Below are positions 32,639 through 42,343 of a stretch of DNA of 64,000 nt, piece after piece (within the stretch, counting starts at the first letter, position 1; each line of letters begins with the position of its first letter). The position numbers and the translations under genes were made by a program. The DNA lies in contig OX030957.1 in the NCBI GenBank assembly GCA_943735955.1, positions 6,719,801 to 6,783,800 on the forward strand, written 5' to 3'. A model generated the notes under the pieces. It was given only the letters and a program-made list of their open reading frames with translations, ran no database searches and was not told the DNA's origin. The DNA comes from Piscicola geometra. Its lineage: Eukaryota > Annelida > Clitellata > Hirudinida > Piscicolidae.

Positions 32639-35600
32639 TTACTCATAATCATCATCATCCTCATAAGGGTAATAGCGCTTGCGCAGGTCTTTCCCGTGCC
32701 TCTTGGGTCGCTCTGTCATACCACTAGGACTGTGAACGGTTGAATAAATTCTAATACATTTTAAGATTTAATGATTGAAAAATTATCAACTTTCATAGTT
32801 TTCAGAAAGTAAACTATATAATCTAAATGCATTTAACATTCGCTGATTTAAAATAGAGCAATTTACAGGGGCGCAACCAGCCAAAAATGCTGGGGGGGCT
32901 CAACTTTAGTATTAAAAAAATTATTATTTACCGCAACTGTTGTGTTTTGCAACATCAATTTTTATATTTTCTTGCTCTTTTAATACCGAGTTTTTTTCAC
33001 ATATTTTGTTCAATAAATTTTAAATTCATAAGTTAAATTTTAAATTTTTTCATTTAGTTATTTATAATTTTTTTTTTCCTTTTCACATTTAAAATTTCTC
33101 AAAACAATCTTTTCTCGCTTAGATAATTTTTCAGTTTTTTCATTCGATTTTAGTATTTTTATACAAATTTAATCCTAATTTCAGGGCGAGAAGATAGTTA
33201 GTACTTGAATTATTTTTTTATATATTCAAAATAACTTTTAAAAGGTTTCCAATGCTTTTAAAAATCAATGGTGCGTTTTCGCAACTTTGACGTAATATGA
33301 TTTCATATGATTTTTATTAAGCCTAGTCATTCATTACAATAGTTATTATAACAAAAATAAAATTATTAATTTAATGTTAATGTATTATGAAATTTATAAA
33401 TTAAAATTAAAAGTTGAATTTTGTAGATGAATGTTGATTTTTATATTTCGAAAAAAAATTCTAAACCGCAAATGCTTCAAACTTGAAAATTATTGAAGAA
33501 AATATAATTTTTAACCTCTCATAGGTTGATTATAAAATTAAAATAAAGATAACATTCGTCGTCAATGTCGTATTTGAAACAGCACTACAGTTTATGAGTG
33601 CTGTTGTAATTCACTTTAAATAATTTGCTTTATTGTATTTAAAATAATAATAATTATTATTATAACTAATAAAATAATTAGAAGTTTAATCTTTGGTTAG
33701 CAGCTGCCATCTTGGCAGCCGTTTTAACCGTAATGATTTTGTTAAATAGTTTGTCTTCTTATCTAATAATTTAGTTTTTTTTATATTTCAAATAATTATA
33801 GTAATTATAATTTATATCTTTTCTTGTTTTCTGGTTTTTAATTTATCTTGCTCTCAGAATTAAAATCTTCAACCAATAACTGTCTAACGGACTACAGTAA
33901 AAACTTATTTTAAAAGGAAGAAGTGCCAAGGCCTCAAATTGAGCACTAATGCACAGTTTGCAAGAACCCACTGGCTACCTACTTCACAAGGCAGATGAGC
34001 TCTGCAGATGAAGGACAGACTGTTAGAACGAATCTTCAATACATGACTGTAATTATGAAGAAGTGCCAGGGCCTCAATTTGAACACCAGTGCACAGCTTG
34101 CAAGCACCCACTGGCTACTTACTTCACAAGGCAAATGAGCTCTGCAGATGAAGGACAGACTGTCAGAACGAATTTTCTACACATTACTGTTTATGTCTAT
34201 TATCTATTGAAAACTGACGTATTAGACAATTATTACCTTACTTAGATGACCCTTCTTTAAAGATGTCCATATATTTAAAACTCATCACCTCCTTATTTAA
34301 CTACTTCTATATCATTATTTACTTTTCGTGCGGATCTGAAGACATATCTGTTTAACAAATTCATTTACCAGCGCTCTTGAATTTGAGGAAAGAGCGCTAT
34401 AGAAATTGATTTGATTGATTGATTTATCAAACTATTTGCGATTGAAATTTATTTCTGTTTTAATAAATGTGGTTTGAATCAATTTATTTATGATTTTTTA
34501 CTGCACATAAGTATTTCACACTTCCCGCTCATGTTGCGTTTTCGCAACATTTTGCCCCATTGAAACTTATGAAATAATTGTTTTCAATTTTGCTTGAGTT
34601 GTTATTATAACCATATAATGCAAGTCTAAATGTAAAAATCGGGTAGCGGCGGTAAATGGGCTAAATAAAAACTACCAATTATAATTGATAAAGAATTTAG
34701 TTAGTTTATTAATGATACCAAAAAAAACTACAAACTAAGTTGCATAGTATTCTTAGAGTTACGTCATCATTTTTCAAACTAAGGTAAAAAGTAAAAAAAT
34801 AAGTTTGATATGAGATCCTAAACAGTCTATAATTTTTGTTAAAATATTTAGTTTCAACTAAATTTTGATGTGTTCTCAGTTGCAAAATAATTTTTCAATC
34901 AGTTTGTGAAAATCTTTTCATCATTTCATTTACTGAAAGAAGTGCAGTAGCGGTTTTGGTAGCAGATATTCTCAAACAAGCTTTGCAAACGACGAGCAGA
35001 AACAGTCGTCTTAAGATGAATTTTAGTAAGCCGAAATTTAGAAAATGCTCTTTCTGCATCTGATGAAGTAACTGGCAGAGTCAGAGCAACATCGAGCATA
35101 TAGTGCAACTCAGGCTGAAGGCTTGTTGCTCAAAAGAGTTCTTGCAGTTCGATAAATGAAATGAGATCAGACTGATCCGCACGTAAACTTAATGTGTTGA
35201 TGTGATTTTGAGCTGTCTTTGCACAGTTTCAGCATCCTTTCCATGAAGGTTGAATAATTCTGAAAGCTCGGGAGTTATTTTCTCTATCTGCGTTATTCTT
35301 TATATACTTGTCATAGGTGGAAAGATTTACATATGAAAATTGTAAAGATTTAAGAGTGTAGTTAAGTTCTAGTGGTGCTCTATTTTTTTCAGAATTTGTG
35401 ACATGTTAGTGTTATTTTGGTAGGATCTCTATGTTCTGTGTTGATATATGAAATGTTTTGTGAGATAAAGACCCGATGGCCATCCAGAGAAAATATCATT
35501 GTCCTATGGCATACTGAAAAATTGATTACCCCCCCACCCCACCACCAAAAAAACTCATCGATTTTCGAAAAATTGTGAGACCCTTCAAATAGGTCTGGGG

Positions 35601-35862
35601 GGGGCCACTGGCAATTTAAATAGTTCAACATAAAGATAAAATCGTGTTTACCAGTTCTTCTAAAATCTTTTTGACTTAATATCGATTCAGTAAGACAAAA
35701 AATATGCAATACACATGTGAAAAAGGGTCTTATACACGTTCAACTACTGGAATAAAAAGTTTACCTTACGCCTTTTGACATATCTGCCTCACACTCTCCT
35801 GCGTAAAAGTTCAGCATCACAACCAGCAGACAAACCAAGATTACCACTCTGGGAAAATTCAT
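32639..35862 (-). CDS. Predicted 62-aa secreted peptide precursor with acidic Tyr-rich C-terminus
   Basis: Two exons, 35862-35765 and 32729-32639, joined in phase (GTAAG|GTAAAC donor, TTCACAG acceptor). Residues 1 to about 26 are a strong signal peptide (MNFPRVVILVCLLVVMLNFY). The remainder is a short linker, two dibasic sites (PKR and LRKR) and a C-terminal YYPYEDDDDYE. If cleaved after the second site, this would leave an 11-residue acidic peptide whose tyrosines next to Asp/Glu suit tyrosine sulfation. A TATATAAAA box lies 77 bases upstream of the ATG. The 3.0-kb intron is about 90% one hAT element (32866-35610). I do not recognise a family; a neuropeptide, hormone or other secreted peptide is an inference from layout. 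It was missed by simple ORF scanning because both exons are short. Confidence 0.6.
33918..34197 (+). pseudogene. Tandem duplicate of a POLR1H (RPA12)-type zinc-ribbon exon captured in the hAT
   Basis: Two direct copies of a 140-bp unit (33918-34057 and 34058-34197). Each translates to C-x2-C then NPLATYFTRQMSSADEGQTV or its near-identical partner. The SADEGQTV block with the acidic DE pair is the signature of the C-terminal TFIIS-like zinc ribbon of Pol I subunit A12. Copy 1 has an in-frame TAA just before the first Cys; copy 2 is open there. The second CxxC of the ribbon is missing from both, so these are exon fragments rather than working genes. Confidence 0.7.
34228..34437 (+). mobile_element. 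LINE 3'-end copy, internally deleted
   Basis: Starts at TATTACCTTACTTAGATGACC, the same 5' point as the longer copy at 36638-37207, then jumps from TTTAAAGATG to the CCATAT-AACTCAT segment (loss of about 360 bases). It ends in the family's 3' hairpin GCGCTCTTGAATTTGAGGAAAGAGCGC and a (TTGA)n tail. Confidence 0.8.
34926..35108 (-). pseudogene. hAT transposase C-terminal dimerisation segment (relic)
   Basis: A 60-residue frame with LTLPVTSSDAERAFSKFRLTK followed by a Leu-rich helix, the hAT C-terminal dimerisation motif as found in ZMYM-like domesticated and active transposases. The upstream coding region to about 35350 is recognisable in composition but broken by stops. Confidence 0.75.
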
Positions 35863-35938
35863 TATTTATTTTAAAAGTCAACTATTTATTGAAATAAAAT
35901 TCAAGTCACGATGTTTGATTTTCGGACTAGGCTGAGTG

Positions 35939-35947
35939 TTTTATATA
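35939..35947 (-). promoter_or_regulatory. TATA box of the small-peptide gene
   Basis: TATATAAAA on the minus strand, 77 bases before the ATG at 35862, leaving room for a short unspliced leader. Between it and the ATG the sequence is free of upstream minus-strand ATGs close to the start. Confidence 0.6.
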
Positions 35948-36250
35948 GACTCATTTATGCGAGATTGAAGTCATATAGATGGATTTGATTAAACCATTTC
36001 AAAGAAAATTTGAAGTTATTTTATTCAAATACTGCAAATAATCAATTATGAAAAACACGATGAATAAACTTCCACTTAGAAGCAAATACTCATAGACAGA
36101 TGTTGCTCTTTCGCAATTACGCTCAAACCGAATTTTGATTTCCATAAAATTTTGTTTTCAACAATATAAAAATTAAAGTCTTAAAAATGTATAGCACTTT
36201 GAAATAGTGGTGAATACTACTACAAGCTAAATGGAACTACCCCTTTCAGC

Positions 36251-36408
36251 ATGGGCGGCGATCCTGGGGGGGTCCTGACCATGATGTGTAGTTATAGTGA
36301 TATCTGTCTAAAACAAAAATATTCTTTGCTTACCTAAATACCCCTTCACATGGGCGGTGATCCTGGGGGATTCTTGACCCCAGGACCCCCCCAGGATCGC
36401 CGCCCATG
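36251..36408. mobile_element. hAT MITE, CATGGGCGGCGATC family, copy 2
   Basis: Perfect inverted ends CATGGGCGGCGATCCTGG, flanked by a perfect 8-bp duplication CCTTTCAG (36243-36250 and 36409-36416). At 36354 a second left-end-like sequence occurs inside, so the element is internally rearranged. The core shares GTGTAGTTATAG with copy 1 at 31386-31717. Confidence 0.88.
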
Positions 36409-36637
36409 CCTTTCAGGTTTATACACAAAACTAGAGACTGGCCGAAAGTCGGTTCGGTTTCGGCGCCGAAATTGTCAATTTTCTTAGTTTCGGCTATTTT
36501 TCGGTTTCGGCCGAAATGGATATCATATTTACCGAAAACCCGAATTTTTTATTTATTTATGTAGTTTATCTGATAAACTGTATCCTGAATCAACCTCGAA
36601 GTTTGGGTTCGATTCTTATCTCTATTAAATATCTATT

Positions 36638-37207
36638 AGATCAATCAATCAATCAATCAAATAGATTTCTGTAGCGCTCTTTTTTCAAATTCAAGAGCGC
36701 TCGTAAATGAATTTGCTAAACAGATATGTCTTCAGATCCTTACGAAAAGTAAATAATGATTTAGAAGTAGTTAAATGAGGAGGTAATGAGTTCCAAACAT
36801 ATGGACCTGCATAATGGAAAGAACGTTTAGCAAAAGAGTTATTAATGGAAGGGATGAAATAATGATTTTGAGTGGATGATCTTAAATTACTTCTATGAGG
36901 GTGAGTTATAATTGATTTGAGGTATATTGGGGATACTGGGGAGTTTTTTAATTTAAACATAAAAACACAGATTTTAAATATAATCCTAAATTTGATGGGG
37001 AGCCAATGTAATAAGATGAGAGAGGGTGTAATGTGGTGATAAATAGGAGTACGGCTAACGACTCTAGTTGCATAATTAAATACTTTATTTAATGGTTTTA
37101 AAGTAGATTCAGGTAAATTGTAATAGAGTGAGTTACAATAGTCAATTCGATATAAAACAAGTGCAGAGACTAACATCTTTAAAGAGGGGTCATCTAAGTA
37201 AGGTAAT
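36638..37207 (-). mobile_element. LINE 3' fragment with reverse-transcriptase C-terminal ORF (CR1/L2-like)
   Basis: A minus-strand frame at 37176-36691 (161 codons) reads YRIDYCNSLYYNLPESTLKP ... LHWLPIKFRIIFKICVFMFK ... GPYVWNSLPPHL ... LKTYLF, the conserved C-terminal part of CR1/L2-group non-LTR retrotransposon ORF2. It ends in an RNA hairpin (GAGCGCTC...) and a (TGAT)n tail. A 7-base target duplication ATTAGAT flanks it. It lies inside hAT copy B, so it is younger than that insertion. Confidence 0.85.
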
Positions 37208-37635
37208 AATTAGATATCGTGCTTGATTGATTTATGGGTGTCATTAGACTAATTGTTCGAATACCATATACAAGCATCTGGAACAACAACCATTCTATTG
37301 AAATTTAAGTTAATTGGCATACGCTCAATGATGATATTTAACAAAAAAAAATTTAAGCAAATTTTATTTTTAAAAACATTTGTTTCGAAAAAGTTATTGT
37401 CAAAACTAAGTATTTGTATATCCTCAATCAAACTCGAACTACTAAGTTTGGGTTCGTTTCTTCTCAATATTAAATATCTTTAGATATCGTGGGTGATTAA
37501 TTTATGGGTGTCATAAGACTAATTGTTCGAATAACATATAGGCATCTGGAATGCTAGATATCCTTGCTTAAATAAACACTGTATATAAATCGTAAACCCG
37601 AGGAGATTTGGCTTCGATTCATAATTCACAAATAA

Positions 37636-37842
37636 ATGCAGGCGTATCTTGAAGAGACTAGAATCAATAGAACATCCAACATTTTTGCGTATTGGCATTG
37701 CAGTCAATATTCATGTCTTGAGCCTGCTCTTCGAAAATACTTATCTGCACCCCCAACAAGTGTTGCAAGCGATCAATTGTTTAGTGCTGCAGGGCAAATC
37801 TACGCAAATCTACGCAGATCGTCGCAGCAACCTTCTTGGTGA
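37636..37842 (+). pseudogene. hAT transposase C-terminal dimerisation domain (relic)
   Basis: A 68-codon frame ending a transposase: WHCSQYSCLEPALRKYLSAP, then TSVASDQLFSAAGQIYANLR. The PxTSVxSxxxFSxAG pattern is diagnostic of the hAT dimerisation region. No upstream catalytic part remains in the element. Confidence 0.85.
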
Positions 37843-38052
37843 AAATGTTTAACAACTTTTATTTCTGGCTTACAATATTCGTTTGTTTGGATTTAATTAT
37901 TAAACAGAAATTGTCATCGTTCAATACTATGTTTTGATTTTAATAAAAGTTGGAAAAAATTTCAGTTTAGGTTTCGGCCGAAAATCTGATTAAAATTTCG
38001 GCCTAATTTCGGTTTCGGCTGAATTAAAAATATCTGTTTCGGTCGGTCTCTA

Positions 38053-39445
38053 CACAGAACCCTTTAATTTAATTTATTCATTCAGTGTTCTGAAACTTAT
38101 AAAAAACTGTTCAAGCCAAAGGGCCATTCGTTGCAACTAGAGTTAAGTTCTTCCTACTTATTCTGCATAATTGATTTCAAGATTGTCCTTCGTTGAAATC
38201 GACGTTTTTGTCGATGTCACTTACGCAGAAGCTTTCGAGCAGGTGATGAACGCTGCACGCCTGTAGATGGCGCTTTCAAAGCCACTCTCCATTCCCAGAT
38301 AAGCATTTGAAATGTTTGTTTGCAAGGGACTCGCTGTTATAGTGAGCATGAATACTTTCAAGTTGTATGTTTAGACACGCTCTTTCGAGTGAATTTATTT
38401 TCAAACTTGACATTTTCTCTACCACCTGGTGGTTAGGGAAAAGTTACGCTTTTTATAACCATAAATTTTAAATTAGAATCTCCAGATGGAATGTCATGTA
38501 TAAACGCTGGTCCTCTTTTTAAATGGTAAATTATAAAAGCGATTTCAGTGTCTTTAAGATCTTTTAAATCATTTTATTGTTTTAAACAATTTAATTAAAA
38601 ATTTGAAATACTGCAAAGAATCGATTAACGCGTTAATCGAAAGTTAACATAGATTAAAGCACAGCTCTAGTAAAATATAAGAAATGTGAAGATAATCATA
38701 TAGATGTAAAGGATGTGGAGAACGTTAAACCTTATAGAAAAAATTCAAAGAGAAAGTTTAATGAGATCTTCCATTTGCAGGTGTTGAATGCACATATTAT
38801 TTATTTTTCAATAAACTTATATAATTTTATTAATTATAATTACTTTTTTAAAGAACTGTTTTAAAATAAAGTTTATGCTTTTAAGTGTTTCTATTTCACG
38901 TTGTATATGTAAGAAAAAAGTAAATAAAACTTCAAAGTGTTGTTTTTTATCTAAATTGAATTATCAAATTATAAAAACTTATAAATGTACATGTGTAAAT
39001 ACTTGTTATAGAAATATCTTTGTTTATAACTTCATTTTTATGCGATAAAAAATTAAACAAATTTATCCTAAAAAATTCACAAATTTAAGTTAGTAGTTCG
39101 CTAAGCAAGGTCTTAAAATGATCGAAGGCTAGTGAGAAAGACTATAAAATAAAAAGTTAATTTATATAAATTTGTCGTTTCTGTTTAAAAGATATTCTTT
39201 TTTCTGAAAAAAAAAACTTTTTATTATATTTTTTACAGAACATCATCAAATAAAATCATAAGAAAGTTTTTTTAAATAAGAAGGCTTAAAAACCTCAAAG
39301 TCGAGAGACCGATTGGTCTGCATTGTCCTTGGATGGTCGTAAATTAAAATATTAGTTTTAACTCAATGCTGGTAAATGTATAATAAACTTAACAAAAGCA
39401 AAAATTTAATTTAAATAAAAAGTAAAAATTCTTTTATTATTATTT
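38053..39445. other. Intergenic; hAT end remnant with a 20-bp palindrome and a CTCF-like site
   Basis: A less AT-rich stretch at 38100-38460 contains CCTGTAGATGGCGCT (38260-38274), close to the CTCF core consensus. At 38621-38640 there is a perfect 20-bp palindrome TCGATTAACGCGTTAATCGA, shortly followed by GCACAGCTCTAG, which resembles the end of another hAT family. The rest (38700-39445) is AT-rich with nothing recognised. Confidence 0.4.
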
Positions 39446-41600
39446 TTAACTTACATCAGAGAAAATGTTATCATACGTTGCAGATAGAGAATCTCTTTTC
39501 GGGGAGCTCCTCTTGTACACAGTTTGCAAGTACCTGAGAAGGCGGTTGTTGTAGAAGTAGGGACTTTCCTTGGGGTTCTGGTGCGGAAAGATGAAGTCCA
39601 TGTCATGGGAGCACCCGGCCAGGCCATTCGACGAGAATCCTTGACCGCACATCATGAGGATTCCTCCGATCGTAATACAAAACCAAACTCTGTGTATGTC
39701 TACCGGAAAACCTAGCTTAATTGTTTCCAAGATTCCCAGCCAGAAGAGAGAAAGGCAGAAGAGAGTGACTGTTAAGTACGCTTCCACAAGAATGTATCGC
39801 ATGAATTCGTTCTTCGTCAGACTGGAGAACCTCAACACCTTTCTCTGAATTGGCGGCGACGTAGGCTGGATTTTGATTTCATTCTCAACTTTGTTCTTGC
39901 CATTCGTAGTGTAGCTTGGACTTTCCGGAATAGAAGTTTCAGGTGACGTAGGCAATTCCACGTTTGTCATTGTCGAGTCAACAATTTGTTCTTGGATTCC
40001 CTTTCTGGAGTATCGGGTGTCCATCTTGGCGATTTTCTCCAGCCATGTGCCCACATGCAGCTCCAAGAAGAGACAAACAAGGCATATTGCAAGGCCAACG
40101 AGCAGACAGACGAGGCCAAAGTCTTTTCTAGGCAGTGGCAGGTAGTCGAGAAGTTTGAACATGTGCCTGAACCACAGAATTACCAGTGTGTTGTTCACGA
40201 AGTGCGTGAACAGAGCGTCAAGTGTGAACATTATCATGCCTCTTGCACTCGAGCTCATCTGCGTTGAGGAAGCTGTTTAGCTAAACATTGTGTAATATCT
40301 TAGAAGTGCGATATTTGTGATGTTTAGTTGTTTTTTGCAGTAAAATAAAATATCAAAATTATTTAATTTAATTTTTTAAAATTCTTTATGCATTATAAAA
40401 TGTTTTTAAATAACTTTGCGGTTGCATGCGCTACGATTGGTGACCAGGACTTTAGAATAAATATAGAACGTTCTCGTCTTCTTTCATAATTTTGGTTGCA
40501 TTTTGCTTGGTCTGAACAAATAATCCTTATGCAAATATTTTTTTTGTTTACGTAATTATTAAAACATCGGTAATCTGCCTTCAAAATTAACGGCTTAGCG
40601 AATGGAAACAGGCATTTTGGCATTCTGTTTAAACTTTCTGAAGAGCCTAGCACGCACTAGCCATTAATTGGAACAATTTTCGTTCACCTTGCGTGAAAAG
40701 ACTGGATTGGGCTGGAGAATGTGATCTCCTTCGTCACAGCTGAGAAAGAACGGAGTGAAGAGGAGTGTGCTGGTGGTTTGGAGGGTGCACATGATAACAT
40801 GACACACTGCCAAGCCAATGAAAGCACCCTGCCAGCCATACTGGTCAGTCGTCATGTCGGCGAACCCCCACACCGCCCTCCAGTAGGTGAGCAGCACCAA
40901 GGACCCCAGAGTCACAGTCGCCCTCGTCGCTATCACTCGCACCGTCTTCGACTTGCCTTCGATTTTTCTTTGGAAAGTGACGTTTAGAAAAATTAATATA
41001 TAAAAAAATTTAATTGAAAACTTATTTAAGTTATATTTACTAAAAATACACTTGGTGATTTTTACATTTACTTAACTAGATTTTTTTATTTATAACATAT
41101 AATAACTTAACACATAAATATATTACTTTCTATTTCTCTTTAAAACACGAATTATGATGATGAGATCGTTGCTACGTAGGTAGGTATTCAACATCTAACT
41201 CTGCTACGTTATGTCTTTTCATTTAATAAAAATATTTTTTCGATTAATAAAAGTTACATTTAAGTATAAATATTAAAAAATAGACGTGCCAAAAAGCAAT
41301 GAATTTGAAAAAATTAAATAAAGCTTTTTAATTACCGTAAAAACGAATAAAAATCCGCAAGCCAACCTGTGAACGAATGGATAGATGAAGAAGCAGGCGA
41401 CGAAGAGTGAGCCGATGAAGAAGAGAACGAGAAAGTTGTAGGGCTCTTGCAGCTTCAGGTAAAGATGAATCAAGTCAAAGGAGCCTTTCCTGAACATCAC
41501 GATGGGCGCTGTCAGAATGATGTTCAATAACCAGTCCACCACATGCGCTCCCGTGGGAAGAATCATTATTTTTGGATTCTTTCTAACAAATAAGATCAAA
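39446..41600 (-). CDS. Fuseless-like eight-helix membrane protein
   Basis: Three coding exons are visible: about 41590 (5' limit uncertain) to 41336, about 40980 (acceptor uncertain) to 40688, and 40258-39446. The last two join in phase (AAG|GTGAAC, GCAG|ATGAGC). Each contributes paired membrane helices: two in the first, two in the second (TVTLGSLVLLTYWRAVWGFA; LAVCHVIMCTLQTTSTLLFT) and four in the third (FVNNTLVILWFRHMFKLLD; VCLLVGLAICLVCLFLEL; AYLTVTLFCLSLFWLGI; FCITIGGILMMCGQGF), eight in all. The WR...W / WFRHMFKLLD repeats match my memory of fuseless, a presynaptic protein of Drosophila. A long polar loop separates helices 6 and 7. A donor-like GAT|GTAAGT directly precedes the stop, so a further 3' exon is possible. 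The 5' end may be incomplete. Confidence 0.6.
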
Positions 41601-41686
41601 AATTCAAGAAGAATCTTCTCATGCAATATATAGTCTTTTGAACCAGCCATGATCGCAGTTTTTGTATTTATACGTATGTATTCTAC

Positions 41687-42343
41687 CATAGGCGCCGACT
41701 TGTCTAAAATATAAGAAAAGGGAGGGCCAGATCACCTATACAATACAATAAAAAACAATACACTACACTGCAATATAACAAGGAAATTTGTTAACGTGGC
41801 GTGAACCCCGACGAGCTACAAGACCACCGTTTTCGATTTGAATTTTGACTCCCGTTCCCGTTGTATTCCCAGCTCCTGATTCTCCCCGTTCCAGATTCAC
41901 TTTTAATTCTCCTTCCCGATTTTAGTTTTTATTCCTGTTCCTTTGGAAGTCCCGTGTGCACCCGGTCCAACCTCTACGCTCATCAAACACACACAATAAA
42001 AATTAACCTCAATCAAAGATAGAAAAATAGCAAGGATACTTCATAATTTCGGCTTGAATTGCGGTAAAAAAGATTCAACAAAAATTAGTTTAGGGAATGA
42101 GACCACCGCAGGTCTTTTGACCTCTAATATGAAAGTTAGAATGAAAAGTTCATGAAATATTTGTAAGTTATATCAAAATTTTTATTTCAAAAGAAAAATC
42201 AGTTATTTTAATATTTCCATACACGAAATTCAGTTTCTTTAACAAATATTGGTGGGCTCAATGCTTGGGGGCCCGAAGGACTGAATTTTGGGGGGGGGGG
42301 GAGGGTTCGAGCCCCTCTAAGCCCCATGGAGTCGGCACCTATG
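41687..42343. mobile_element. hAT MITE just upstream of the fuseless-like exon
   Basis: Ends CATAGGCGCCGACT / AGTCGGCACCTATG, flanked by 8-bp repeats TATTCTAC (41679-41686) and TATTTTAC (42344-42351), 7 of 8 matching. The right end carries a long G run. Length 657 bases, no transposase. It lies within about 100 bases of the first recognised exon of the fuseless-like gene, so it is in its 5' flank or first intron. Confidence 0.8.

Larger units (their letters stand above)
32866..35610. mobile_element. 2.75-kb hAT transposon in the intron of the small-peptide gene
   Basis: Delimited exactly by a perfect 8-bp target duplication GCAATTTA (32858-32865 and 35611-35618). Terminal inverted repeats are short and imperfect (CAGGGGCG at the left, CAGTGGCC read inward from the right), each followed by a G/C run, typical of hAT ends. 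Inside are a decayed hAT transposase end (35108-34926, minus), two copies of a zinc-ribbon exon, a LINE tail, and a repeat shared with 44.2 kb. Confidence 0.85.
36432..38052. mobile_element. hAT element, TTTCGG family, copy B (split by a LINE)
   Basis: Ends TAGAGACTGGCCGAAA / TTTCGGTCGGTCTCTA with flanking 8-bp repeats CACAAAAC and CACAGAAC (7 of 8). Subterminal TTTCGG/CCGAAA repeats match copy A (27085-28158). It retains the 3' end of a transposase gene (37636-37842). A LINE is inserted at 36638-37207 with its own target duplication. There is also an internal duplication: the TTGTTCGAATA...CATCTGGAA block occurs twice. Confidence 0.85.
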
